From NCBI GenBank assembly GCA_035650275.1, contig DASRHY010000305.1, positions 1 to 64,000 on the forward strand: a stretch of 64,000 nucleotides of DNA, read 5' to 3'. Of this stretch, positions 51,244-59,817 are shown piece by piece. A model generated the notes under the pieces. That model was not told the origin of the DNA. It searched no databases and saw only the letters and a list, made by a program, of their open reading frames with translations. The position numbers and the translations under genes are program-made. Every line of letters starts with the position of its first letter. The first letter of the stretch is position 1. The DNA comes from DASRHY01 sp035650275 (GTDB lineage: Bacteria; Actinomycetota; Actinomycetes; Propionibacteriales; Kribbellaceae).

Positions 51244-52281
51244 GTGACGACGCTGAAGCAGGTTGCGGCGCATGCCGAGGTGTCGGTCCAGACCGTATCA
51301 AACGCTTTGAACGCGCCTCACCGGTTGCGCCCGGACACCCTGGCGCGGGTCACCCGGTCGATCGAGCTGCTGAACTACCGGCCGAACCGGAACGCGCGCA
51401 GCCTGCGGACCAGTGCGGTCGAGCTGATCGGGTACTGCGTACCGACCTGGCCCGGCGACCAGGTTCACCTGGTGATGGATCAGTTCCTGCACGCGATGTG
51501 CAGCGCGGCCGAGGCCAGCAGCCGGCACATCCTGCTGTTCACAGCTCCGGCCGGCCTGGACGGGATGGCGGTGTACGACGACCTGCACGCCCGCCGGCTG
51601 GTGGACGGGTTCGTGCTGTCGCAGACCGAGACACACGACCCGCGGCACACCTGGCTGGCCGAGCGGGAGATCCCGTTCGCGTCGTTCGGCCGGGTCTGGG
51701 GTGAACAGACCCAGCCTGGGTATTGGGTCGATGTGGACGGCGCAACCGGCTGTGCGACCGCCGTACGGCACTTGCACGAGACCGGGCGGCGGCGGATCGG
51801 GCTGCTCAGCTGGCCACGGTTGTCCGGGCTGGCCGAGGACCGGCTGTCCGGCTGGCGATCGGCGTGCAAGGTGCTGCGGCTGCCGACCGGCGGGCTGGCG
51901 GTGCGCTGCCGGCAGGACACGATCGACGAAGGCGCCAGTGGGGCGGCGAAGCTGCTCGACGCGGACCAGCCTGTTGACGCGATCGTCGCGATCAGCGACA
52001 TGCTCGCGCTCGGAGCGATGAGCGAGATCGCTCGTCGTGGCCTCACCGTTGGGGTCGACGTAGCCGTCACGGGCTTCGACGACTCCCCGCTCGCGGCCGT
52101 GGTCTCCCCCGGCCTCACCAGCGTCAGCCAGCCTCTCGACGAGATCGCTGACGCACTCATCCGGCAGCTGTGCGACGGCGAGCGGGAGCCCGCCGGCCGG
52201 CTGCTCGAACCCCAGCTCGTGGTCAGGGGCAGCTCCGCCCCGGCTGACACGGGAAACACCGCAGGAGGAAAGCCGTCATGA
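51244..52281 (+). CDS. LacI-family transcriptional regulator
   Basis: A 345-residue LacI/GalR regulator. The N-terminal HTH and hinge read TLKQVAAHAEVSVQTVSNALN and LLNYRPNRNARSLRT. The sugar-binding domain has VDVDGATGCATAVRHLHETGRRRIGLLSWP and AIVAISDMLALGAMSEIARRG, ending with TGFDDSPLAAVVSPGLTSVSQP. It would bind a sugar released by the glycosidase it overlaps. GTG 51244 follows GAGGAGGACCCGC. The stop overlaps the next ATG by 4 bases (ATGA). Confidence 0.93.
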   Translation: MTTLKQVAAHAEVSVQTVSNALNAPHRLRPDTLARVTRSIELLNYRPNRNARSLRTSAVELIGYCVPTWPGDQVHLVMDQFLHAMCSAAEASSRHILLFTAPAGLDGMAVYDDLHARRLVDGFVLSQTETHDPRHTWLAEREIPFASFGRVWGEQTQPGYWVDVDGATGCATAVRHLHETGRRRIGLLSWPRLSGLAEDRLSGWRSACKVLRLPTGGLAVRCRQDTIDEGASGAAKLLDADQPVDAIVAISDMLALGAMSEIARRGLTVGVDVAVTGFDDSPLAAVVSPGLTSVSQPLDEIADALIRQLCDGEREPAGRLLEPQLVVRGSSAPADTGNTAGGKPS

Positions 52282-54920
52282 GACCCGCCCGACATGTGCT
52301 CACACGCTCCGCGTCCGTCCCTGCCGGACTGCTCGCGGCGTCCGTCCTGGTGGTCGGCGCGGCATTGCCCGCCCGCTCCGCCGCACCACCGCCCACACAA
52401 GCACCCCAAGCGGCTTCGTCAGCAGACACGGAGCTGTCCGAGACCACCCGGCTGCAGGACCGCCGCGCCCTGGTGGTGGGCGACCGCGCCTACCAGATGG
52501 GCGACGAGTCCGGCCTGTACCCGGCCACCGGCTGGCACATCCGAGGCGAGATGGGCGGGTTCTGGACCCAGCCGATCAAGACGCTGGACGGTGTCTGGTT
52601 CGCACTCGGCTCGCGCTGGCTAGGTGACGACGCGGCCGCGACCAAGTACACCAGCGGCCACGGCTACCAGCGGATCGACTACGCCAGCATCGACGGCGTG
52701 CAGGTCGAGCGCACCGACTTCGTGCCCGACGGCCTGCGCTCCTCACTGGTCGGGCTGACCCTACGCGGCACCGGAGCGGACAAGACCGTCCGGCTCCGGA
52801 TGGACGCGCACTCAGAGCTGATGCCGTCGTACCCGTGGGGCTGGACCACCCCGAACGCCGGTCAGACCAACCTGCAGGACACCGGCTCGTACGCCACCGA
52901 CGGCACGCTGCGGTTCCGTGAGCGGGGCCGGGCGGACCTGCCGAACGTCGCGGAGCACGACTACGCCGCCGTGGTCGGCTCGTTGATGCGCCCGGTCGCG
53001 CACGCGCTCGGCCCGAACCACCGCGGCCCGCAGGACCCGGCCGTGGTGTGCCCTGGCGACGGACCCGCACCGCCGCGCTGCGACGACTCATCGTTCGGCC
53101 GCGGTACCGGTGGCGCGCTCGAGTACGACGTGCGGGTCGGCAGCCGGCCGGTGACCGTGTGGTTCGCGGTGTCCGGTTCCGACGACGGTCCGACGGCAGC
53201 GCTCGGCGATTACCGCCGGGCGATCGCCGCGCCGGAGAAGTTGCTCGAGGCAAAGATGTCCGACCGGCGCGGCATAGCGTCGAAGACGGTCGTGGACCTG
53301 CCGGGCGACCGACTGCTGCAGAGCAGCGTGGAGTGGAGCAAGCAGAACCTTGCCGACTCCGTGCAGGAGGCGCACAACATGCAGCTGCGTGACGTCAACG
53401 AGGGCAGGGACTACCCGGCACCGGTCGGCACCCAGCGCTCGGCGCGCTGGTACGGCGCGGGCTTCCCGGACTACCCGTGGATGTTCGCGACCGACGGCGA
53501 GTACACCGCGTTCGCCGCTGTCGCGGCAGGCCAGTTCGAGCCCGCCAAGGCGCACCTGCGTGGGCTGCGCGACATCAGCGAGATCGTCAACGCGCGCAGC
53601 GGCAAGGTGGTGCACGAGGTGATGCCGACCGGCGACGTGTACTTCGGGTCGAACCAGAGCGCTGGCAACACCGACGAGACAGTGAAGTTCCCGAGTGCGG
53701 TCGCGCTGCTGTGGCGGTGGACCGGTGACGACAGGTTCCGCGACGAACTGTACCCGTTCGCTGTGCGCAACCTGCAGTATGTGTACCGCGAGCTGGACGA
53801 CGACGGCGACGGCTGGCCGGAGGGCCTCGGCAACGTCGAGCGGTCCGGGATGGGTGTGGAGAAGCTGGACAGCACCGTGTACCTGGCCCGCGGCCTGCGG
53901 GACCTGGCCGACCTTGCTGCCAGCAAGGGCGACAACACGATCCGCGCGTGGGCGACCGGGAAGGCGGACGACATCGAGACCCGGTTCGAGGCGCAGTGGT
54001 GGTACGGCGGCGACGCGAACGGCTACGCCGACTCGATCGACAGCCCGACCGACCCGGCGAACGACAACACGCGGATCTTCCAGCGGCACTGGATTGGCGT
54101 GACCCCGATGGAGGTCGAGCTGGTCCGTCCCGCCGGGCCGGCCTCGCCGCTGGCGTCGGCCGAGCACGGGCAGACGGCGCTCCAGCAGCGTGAGAGGAAC
54201 TGCTACACCGGCGAGTTCGGGCTGTTCCACACCGGCAGCGGGCCGACCTCCGACCCGGCCGGCAACCCCGGGCCGTCCTGCGACAGCGTGGTCTCTGCGG
54301 TCAGGGCGGAGCGCAGCATCTTCTCGCTGAACACCGCGATCATGGCCGTTGCCGAGGGCAACTTCGGTCGCCTGGCGAACGACCAGCAGGGCAAGTACAC
54401 GACCGGGAACGCGCGGATCCAGCTCGACCCGTCGGTGTGGGAGACGCCAGGCGCGATGCCAGAGATCGCACCGTCGCCGGACTTCATCGCGAACATCGAG
54501 CGCCCGTTCTACGACCGCTCGATGATGCTGCAGGCGTGGGGTGCGTACGGCGTGCTGTGGCCGGTCGTGCACCAGTACCTCGGCGTGTCACCTGATCTCG
54601 GCCGGGACCAGGTCTCGGTGGTGCCGCAGATACCCGCCGGGCAGTCATCGGTCGCCGGTAAGAACATTGCCCTGGGCAAGGAATCCGCGGACGTCGCGGC
54701 TTCTCGCAGTGGCAATGTGCTGCGCACCGACGTCACGCTGAAGGCACAAGGCCTGCGGCTCACGCTCGGCGCGGTCCTGCCGGCCGGCGCGCAGGTGGAC
54801 AACGTGACGCTGAACGGTGAGAGCGCGTCGTACACGACGGTGCAGACCGCCCGTGGTACCGAGCTGCACGTGACGACGTTGCAGTCGGGTTCGCTTCAGC
54901 TGAAGGTCACGCTGCACTGA
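52278..54920 (+). CDS. Secreted six-hairpin-type glycoside hydrolase
   Basis: An 880-residue exported glycosidase-like protein. A signal peptide covers about residues 1-36 (LLAASVLVVGAALPARSAA). An N-terminal beta-sandwich precedes a helical (alpha/alpha)6 barrel at about 340-790, with FPDYPWMFATDGEYTAFAAV, ALLWRWTGDDRFRDELYPF, DDGDGWPEGLGNVER and YDRSMMLQAWGAYGVLWPV. A short beta tail ends the protein. It resembles amylo-alpha-1,6-glucosidase/GH-like hydrolases; candidate acids are Asp/Glu in those motifs, but family number and substrate are not assigned. Coupled to the LacI gene. A strong terminator follows at 55028. Confidence 0.87.
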   Translation: MRPARHVLTRSASVPAGLLAASVLVVGAALPARSAAPPPTQAPQAASSADTELSETTRLQDRRALVVGDRAYQMGDESGLYPATGWHIRGEMGGFWTQPIKTLDGVWFALGSRWLGDDAAATKYTSGHGYQRIDYASIDGVQVERTDFVPDGLRSSLVGLTLRGTGADKTVRLRMDAHSELMPSYPWGWTTPNAGQTNLQDTGSYATDGTLRFRERGRADLPNVAEHDYAAVVGSLMRPVAHALGPNHRGPQDPAVVCPGDGPAPPRCDDSSFGRGTGGALEYDVRVGSRPVTVWFAVSGSDDGPTAALGDYRRAIAAPEKLLEAKMSDRRGIASKTVVDLPGDRLLQSSVEWSKQNLADSVQEAHNMQLRDVNEGRDYPAPVGTQRSARWYGAGFPDYPWMFATDGEYTAFAAVAAGQFEPAKAHLRGLRDISEIVNARSGKVVHEVMPTGDVYFGSNQSAGNTDETVKFPSAVALLWRWTGDDRFRDELYPFAVRNLQYVYRELDDDGDGWPEGLGNVERSGMGVEKLDSTVYLARGLRDLADLAASKGDNTIRAWATGKADDIETRFEAQWWYGGDANGYADSIDSPTDPANDNTRIFQRHWIGVTPMEVELVRPAGPASPLASAEHGQTALQQRERNCYTGEFGLFHTGSGPTSDPAGNPGPSCDSVVSAVRAERSIFSLNTAIMAVAEGNFGRLANDQQGKYTTGNARIQLDPSVWETPGAMPEIAPSPDFIANIERPFYDRSMMLQAWGAYGVLWPVVHQYLGVSPDLGRDQVSVVPQIPAGQSSVAGKNIALGKESADVAASRSGNVLRTDVTLKAQGLRLTLGAVLPAGAQVDNVTLNGESASYTTVQTARGTELHVTTLQSGSLQLKVTLH

Positions 54921-54936
54921 CCGCTGAGCGCCGGGT

Positions 54937-54988
54937 GTCCCGGCGCACCTGAACCGGTGGAAACCCGCCGGCAAGGGTGCGCCGGGAC
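54937..54988. terminator. Hairpin after the glycosidase gene
   Basis: A perfect 13-bp inverted repeat (GTCCCGGCGCACC at 54937-54949, complement at 54976-54988) has a 26-base loop, 16 bases beyond the stop. It probably assists the stronger terminator that follows. Confidence 0.5.
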
Positions 54989-55027
54989 GTCGTCATGCCG
55001 GCCTCGCCAGATACGCCGGACACAGGT

Positions 55028-55064
55028 GTGGGGCCCCTCAAAGTATGAGTTTGAGGGGCCCCAC
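55028..55064 (+). terminator. Strong intrinsic terminator
   Basis: A perfect 15-bp stem (GTGGGGCCCCTCAAA at 55028-55042, complement at 55050-55064) has a 7-base loop, the tightest hairpin in the window. It ends the LacI-glycosidase operon 108 bases after the stop. Confidence 0.85.
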
Positions 55065-55411
55065 GGGTGACCAGGACAAGGTGACGTTCCCGGTCTCACG
55101 GACGGTCCGACTGACCCGGGCCGCCTCGTCACCGGCTGCCCCGGCGAGTTGCCTCGCCGAAAGGATCATCGCTTCTCCGTCCGATCCCGCCGCTCCCGAA
55201 GGTTTGGCGTAGCAAGAGTTCTATCCGGAGTTCGGAGGTGCGCGCAAGGCCTTCGCCAGAAGTGATCTCGACAATTTTGGGACAGCTACGTGTCGTCCAC
55301 AGATCCGCTGTTTCTGTCCACATGTTCTCCACACATCGCGCCCCGACGCTGTGGAGAACCGGCGCTCGGATCACCGTGATCGCGTGCACCGTCACCGACC
55401 TTTTGGCGCGA
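55065..55411. other. 347-base intergenic region with four DnaA-box-like 9-mers
   Basis: No gene is supported: short open frames here lack ribosome sites and family features. Four sequences one or two bases from the actinobacterial DnaA box TTGTCCACA lie at 55293-55301 (TCGTCCACA), 55314-55322 (CTGTCCACA), 55325-55333 (TTCTCCACA) and, reversed, 55350-55358. None is an exact match, so binding is unproven. It lies between the glycosidase terminator and the convergent end of the WYL regulator. Confidence 0.35.
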
Positions 55412-56371
55412 TCACCCGACATCTAGAGCGCGGTTGAGCCGGGCGGCCACCGGACCGAGGACGTCGCGCAGCTCGGCCGGCTCATGGATGTCGAAGTCGA
55501 ATCCGAGCAGTGCCACCCAGACGCCGAGCTGGTCGAGCGAGTTCGCGCCGGTGTGCACGGTGCAGCTGTGGTCGTCGATCGGATCCACCCGGCACGACGT
55601 CGGAGTGACGACCTCGCGCACCTGCTCGGCGGAGGCATGGAAGGTGAACCGGCCTTGGTAGCGGTACACCGACGTCGACACCGAGTGCGAGGTCAGGGTG
55701 GCCACCTCGGCATCGGTCAGCTCGCGCGGAACGAACCGGGGCCCGGGTGTGTCCCGAACGGTGAGCCGGTCCACCCGGAACGTCCGCCAGTCGTCGCGGT
55801 CGTTGTCCCAGGCAACCAAGTACCAACGGCGCCCGGTTGCGACCAGCCGGTGTGGCTCACAGCTGCGGCGGCTGCTCGTGCCGTCGGCGCTGCGGTAGGC
55901 GATCCGCAGCCGCTGATGGTCCCGGCAGGCACCCGCCAGCACCGCCAGCACACCGGGGTCCACCACCGGTCCGGCGCCGGCGAGCGGCACTGTCATCGAC
56001 TGCACCGACCGGACCCTGTACCGCAGCCGCGACGGCAGCACCTGCTCCAGCTTGGCCAGTGCGCGGACCGAGGTCTCGGCGATCCCGGCGACGGTTCCGC
56101 CGGCCGCCGTCCGCAGTCCGACCGCGACGGCGACCGCCTCGTCGTCGTCCAGCAGCAGCGGCGGCAGCGACGCCCCGGCCCCGAGCCGGTAGCCGCCGGC
56201 CACCCCGAGGTCTGCCTCGACCGGGTACCCGAGTGAGCGCAGCTTGTCCACGTCCCGGCGCACCGTCCGCACCGTGACACCCAGCCGCTCGGCCAGCTCG
56301 GGACCGGTCCAGTCCCGGTGCGCCTGCAGCAGGGAGAGCAGTTTCAGCAGTCGTCCCGAGGTCTCCAGCAC
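55412..56371 (-). CDS. YafY-type HTH and WYL domain regulator
   Basis: A 319-residue regulator. An N-terminal DeoR-type winged helix (residues 5-60: GPELAERLGVTVRTVRRDVDKLRSLGYPVEA) is followed by the WYL domain, seen in LRIAYRSADGTSSRRSCEPHRLV, RWYLVAWDNDRDDWRTFRVDRL, and a C-terminal WCX part. WYL domains sense nucleic acids or small nucleotides; many members control neighbouring oxidoreductase genes. ATG 56371 lies 63 bases from the divergent epoxide hydrolase, its probable target. Confidence 0.93.
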   Translation of the reverse strand: MLETSGRLLKLLSLLQAHRDWTGPELAERLGVTVRTVRRDVDKLRSLGYPVEADLGVAGGYRLGAGASLPPLLLDDDEAVAVAVGLRTAAGGTVAGIAETSVRALAKLEQVLPSRLRYRVRSVQSMTVPLAGAGPVVDPGVLAVLAGACRDHQRLRIAYRSADGTSSRRSCEPHRLVATGRRWYLVAWDNDRDDWRTFRVDRLTVRDTPGPRFVPRELTDAEVATLTSHSVSTSVYRYQGRFTFHASAEQVREVVTPTSCRVDPIDDHSCTVHTGANSLDQLGVWVALLGFDFDIHEPAELRDVLGPVAARLNRALDVG

Positions 56372-56434
56372 GTTCTGAAGTCTCTCAGATAAAGAGGACC
56401 GGTCCTGTCCTGTTTAATCCGTAGCGTTCTTCCC

Positions 56435-57553
56435 ATGACGAACTCAGTGAAGCCCTTCCAGATCGACATCCCGCAGGCCGCCCTGGACGACCTCAGGAAC
56501 CGGCTCACCAACACCCGCTGGCCGGACGAGGTGCCCGGCGCCGGCTGGGAGCGCGGCGTCCCGACGTCGTACCTGCGGCAGCTCGCCGAGTACTGGGCCA
56601 CGTCGTACGACTGGCGCAAGCACGAGGCCGAGCTCAACGCGCTGCCGCAGTTCCTGACCGAGATCGACGGCCAGACCATCCACTTCGTCCACGTCCGGTC
56701 GGAGCGCGAGGACGCCATTCCGCTGCTGCTGATCCACGGCTGGCCGGGGTCTTTCGTCGAGTTCGCCGAGTCGATCGAGGCACTGCGCGACGACTTCCAC
56801 CTCGTGATCCCGTCGGTGCCCGGACACGGCTTCTCGGTCCCGTTGAGCTCGACCGGCTGGACGCACCAGCGGATCGCGGCGTCGTACATCGAGCTGATGG
56901 AACGGCTCGGCTACGGGCGGTTCGGCGTACAGGGCGGTGACATCGGCGCGTTCCAGGCGCCCTTGGTCGCCAGGCTCGCACCTGACAAGGTGATCGGTGT
57001 GCACGTCAACGCGCTGGTCACGTTCCCGAGGGGCGAGGACCTGTCCGGCCTGACCGAGTCCGAGCAGGAGCGGATGGCACGCTTCGAGCACTTCCAGAAC
57101 GAGCAGATGGGCTACCTGAACCTGCAGGGCACCCGACCGCTGACCGTCCAGCAGGGCCTGCACGACTCGCCGACCGGACAGCTGGCCTGGATCGCGGAGA
57201 AGTTCAAGGAGTGGAGTGACGGCGCCGCGGAGCTGCCGGAGGACGCGGTCGGCCGCAACCGGTTGCTGACCAATGTGAGCCTGTACTGGTTCACCGGGAC
57301 CGCGGGCTCGTCGGCGAACCTGTACTACGAGACCTTCCACGACCCGGCGGCGTTCGCGCCGAGCCCGCGCGGCATCGTGCCGACCGCCGTCGCGGTCGCG
57401 CTGACCGCCGACGTCGCGATCCGCATGCTCGCCGAGCGCGACCACCACGTGGTCCGCTGGACCGAGTTCGAGCGCGGCGGTCACTTCCTCGCGATGGAGG
57501 AGCCCGAACAGTTCAGCGCCGACGTGCGCGCGTTCTTCCGCGAGCTGCGATGA
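56435..57553 (+). CDS. Epoxide hydrolase (EHN-type alpha/beta hydrolase)
   Basis: A 372-residue microsomal-type epoxide hydrolase. The EHN N-terminal segment (FQIDIPQAALDDLRNRLTNT) leads into an alpha/beta-hydrolase core. The oxyanion loop is HGWPGS at residues 101-106, nucleophile Asp169 is in VQGGDIGAFQAP, and the general-base His350 is in GGHFLAMEEP. Ring-opening Tyr residues are likely in the lid. It would hydrolyse an epoxide to a diol. ATG 56435. The stop overlaps the next start (ATGA), giving an operon with an HTH_42 protein, divergent from the WYL regulator. Confidence 0.94.
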   Translation: MTNSVKPFQIDIPQAALDDLRNRLTNTRWPDEVPGAGWERGVPTSYLRQLAEYWATSYDWRKHEAELNALPQFLTEIDGQTIHFVHVRSEREDAIPLLLIHGWPGSFVEFAESIEALRDDFHLVIPSVPGHGFSVPLSSTGWTHQRIAASYIELMERLGYGRFGVQGGDIGAFQAPLVARLAPDKVIGVHVNALVTFPRGEDLSGLTESEQERMARFEHFQNEQMGYLNLQGTRPLTVQQGLHDSPTGQLAWIAEKFKEWSDGAAELPEDAVGRNRLLTNVSLYWFTGTAGSSANLYYETFHDPAAFAPSPRGIVPTAVAVALTADVAIRMLAERDHHVVRWTEFERGGHFLAMEEPEQFSADVRAFFRELR

Positions 57554-58683
57554 CACCGGTACGACGTGGCACCGGCCCGGGCGACCTGCTCGGGCCGCGT
57601 GCCCTGAACCGCGCAACGCTGGCCCGGCAACACCTCCTCGCACGCACCGACCGATCCGTCCCGCAGGTCGTCGAGGACCTGGTCGGGTTGCAGGCGCAGG
57701 CGCCGTTCCCGCCGTACTACGGGCTGTGGAGCCGGATCGCCGGGTTCGCACCGGCTGACCTGGCCACGCTGCTGGAGAACCGCACGCTCGTGCGGATCGT
57801 GGTGATGCGCGGCACCATCCACCTGGTCACCGCCGCGGACTGCCTGACGCTGCGGTCCTGGGTGCAGCCGGTCTTCGATCGCTGGCTGATAGCGGACAAG
57901 GAGCGGGCGGCCGGGCTGGACGGGCTCGACGTCGACGAGGTCGCCGCGGCTGGCCGGGCGCTGCTGGCCGAGCGGCCGATGACGTCGAAGGAGCTCGGAC
58001 CCGCGCTGCAGAAGGCGTTCCCGGACGCACCGGCGCGATCGCTGGAGTTCGCGATCCGCAACCAGGTACCGCTGGTGCAGGTCCCGCCACGGGCGATCTG
58101 GGGCAAGGCCGGGCAGCCCACCTGGGCGCTGGTCGAGGACTGGCTCGGCCGGCCGATCGACCCGGCGCCGTCGGCCGATGACCTCGTGCGCCGCTACCTG
58201 GCGGCGTACGGTCCCGCGACCGTCGCCGACGCGCAGGCGTGGTGTGGCCTGACCCGGCTCGGCGAGGTGGTCGAGCGGCTGCTGCCGGAGCTGCGCGTGT
58301 TCCGGACCGACGACGGCGCCACCCTGTACGACGTGGCGGACGCGCCGCGGCCGGATCCGGACACCCCGGCGCCGGTGCGGTTCCTGGCCGAGTTCGACAA
58401 CGTGCTGCTGTCGTACGCGGACCGCACCCGGATCATCAGCGACGCCGCCCGCAAACGGGTCTTCACGGTGAATGGGCTGATCCGCGGCACGATCACGGTC
58501 GACGGTGCGGTCTGCGGGATGTGGCGCACCGAGACCAAGCGGGGCACCGCGACGCTTGTGGTCGAGCCGTTCGCGAAGCTGCCGACCAAGGACATCGCCG
58601 CTCTGACCGCGGAGGGCCATCGGCTGCTGGAGTTCGCCGAGCCGGAGACCGGGCACGACATTCGCTTCCTCCCAGTGACCTGA
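57550..58683 (+). CDS. Winged-helix DNA-binding protein (HTH_42 family)
   Basis: A 377-residue protein of the HTH_42/AlkX-like family. NRATLARQHLLARTDRSVPQV and QVVEDLVGLQAQAPFPPYYGLWSR are the usual opening, and MRGTIHLVTAADCL and LAEFDNVLLSYADRTRII are its core motifs. The family has tandem winged helices, and some members are DNA glycosylases for interstrand crosslinks (YcaQ/AZL). The catalytic Gln-x-Gln of that group is present here as LQAQAP, so a DNA-repair role is possible. Coupled to the epoxide hydrolase. Confidence 0.88.
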   Translation: MTPVRRGTGPGDLLGPRALNRATLARQHLLARTDRSVPQVVEDLVGLQAQAPFPPYYGLWSRIAGFAPADLATLLENRTLVRIVVMRGTIHLVTAADCLTLRSWVQPVFDRWLIADKERAAGLDGLDVDEVAAAGRALLAERPMTSKELGPALQKAFPDAPARSLEFAIRNQVPLVQVPPRAIWGKAGQPTWALVEDWLGRPIDPAPSADDLVRRYLAAYGPATVADAQAWCGLTRLGEVVERLLPELRVFRTDDGATLYDVADAPRPDPDTPAPVRFLAEFDNVLLSYADRTRIISDAARKRVFTVNGLIRGTITVDGAVCGMWRTETKRGTATLVVEPFAKLPTKDIAALTAEGHRLLEFAEPETGHDIRFLPVT

Positions 58684-58740
58684 CCGTGGGATCCTCGCGG
58701 TGTACCTGTGGGGTGCAGGTGCATCGAGGGGGTATTTGTC

Positions 58741-59244
58741 ATGCGTAATCCGGTGGACTTCCTGCTGAACAAGGGCGGTTCGGACGATCCGGTCGTAGAC
58801 GCTCCGGCGTTCAGCCTGACCAAGGTGCTCACAGTGGCAGCGCCGGTCGTTACCGCGGCCGTCGCGTTGATCGCCGACAAGCTCGACGACATGGCCTTCC
58901 GGGCGGTGCACGTGACCGCGCTGACCGTCGCCGTACTGGGCCTGGTCGCGATCGCGGGTTCGGCGGACGTGATCGCGCGGTCGATCGCGACCAACGCGAA
59001 AACCGTGGCGAACGAGCCGGCGACCGTCGTACGGCTGGCCACGCTGATCAAGGCGGTCCGGACCATGCCCGGTGACGACGAGAACGTCGCGGTGACGGCG
59101 GTGTCATGCGAGCAACCGCCGCGTTTCCTGTGCCTGCGCGCCGACGGCACGCTGACCTGGGAGGACGAGGACGACCTACGGTTCAGCGGTGTCGCGCTCG
59201 TCGACGTCGCCACGGCTCCGTCGAACGGCAAGCGGGGCAAGTGA
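58741..59244 (+). CDS. Two-helix membrane protein, unknown
   Basis: A 167-residue protein with two hydrophobic segments (about residues 28-47 and 58-80) and a soluble C-terminal half that contains LRADGTLTWEDEDDLRF. I do not recognise a family. ATG 58741 follows GAGGGGGTATTTGTC. Its stop lies 73 bases before the convergent zf-HC2 gene. Confidence 0.68.
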   Translation: MRNPVDFLLNKGGSDDPVVDAPAFSLTKVLTVAAPVVTAAVALIADKLDDMAFRAVHVTALTVAVLGLVAIAGSADVIARSIATNAKTVANEPATVVRLATLIKAVRTMPGDDENVAVTAVSCEQPPRFLCLRADGTLTWEDEDDLRFSGVALVDVATAPSNGKRGK

Positions 59245-59316
59245 GTCGGCGCCCGGCGCGGTACGACGAGTCCCAGCGATGTCGCCGACAGGGTGATTGC
59301 CAGCAGCAACGGACTG

Positions 59317-59574
59317 TCAAGCCAGTGCGCTGCGGAACGCCGCGAGCAGCCGCTCGCGGATCCCGACGTCTCCCGGTGTCGGCGGCACGGTGCCGACCAG
59401 CCGGACGGTCTCGCTGAACTGCTCGACGTACGGACCGCACCCGGGACACCCGTCGACGTGCGCGACGAGACGCGCGGTCGACGTGGCGTCCAGCTCGCCG
59501 TCCAAGTAGGCCGACACGAGCTCGACCGCCTCGGCGCAGGTAGGGTTCGGGCCGAGCAGCCCACTGTCGGTCAC
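59317..59574 (-). CDS. Zinc-finger (zf-HC2) anti-sigma factor
   Basis: An 85-residue zf-HC2 protein. PTCAEAVELVSAYLDGELD and HVDGCPGC give the His-x3-Cys-x2-Cys zinc motif of ZAS anti-sigma factors. The C-terminal helix is soluble with no membrane anchor. Anti-sigma genes of this type follow the sigma factor they control, but here no sigma gene lies upstream; a Rieske-type fragment overlaps instead. GTG 59574 overlaps the fragment's TGA. The cognate sigma was probably lost by deletion. Confidence 0.82.
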   Translation of the reverse strand: MTDSGLLGPNPTCAEAVELVSAYLDGELDATSTARLVAHVDGCPGCGPYVEQFSETVRLVGTVPPTPGDVGIRERLLAAFRSALA

Positions 59575-59726
59575 AGCAGCTCCACGTCCTGCTCGTTCTC
59601 CAGTGCGCCGAACCGGCCGCCACACCGAGTCAGCGCGACGCTCTGACCGTCCACGACGACGCTGCGCACCCGCCCCTCCGGGGGCACATCCACCGGATCC
59701 ACCCGGCGCCAGCCGGACTCGTTCAT
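59571..59726 (-). pseudogene. Rieske-type protein fragment joined to a foreign tail
   Basis: A 51-residue frame. Its first 44 residues (MNESGWRRVDPVDVPPEGR, then VALTRCGGRFGALENE) match the N-terminus of small Rieske [2Fe-2S] proteins. The cluster-binding Cys-x-His and Cys-x2-His boxes are missing, and the frame ends with QDVELL followed by TGA overlapping the anti-sigma GTG. The tail may be the end of a sigma gene, implying a deletion from inside the Rieske gene to the sigma 3' end. ATG 59726 is preceded by AGGGGAGGCGTTA, still intact. Confidence 0.68.
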
Positions 59727-59817
59727 GTAACGCCTCCCCTGGTTCGTGACACCTTGCATCTAGTGGCATAGTCCCGGCGATCGGCCGGGCGTTACATTCC
59801 ACACGAGGGGACCGATC

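Noticed and set aside
55129..55422. Minus-strand open frame of 97 codons in the gap after the glycosidase
   Set aside because: No ribosome site, no recognisable features, and it overlaps the start of the WYL gene's 3' end; treated as non-coding.
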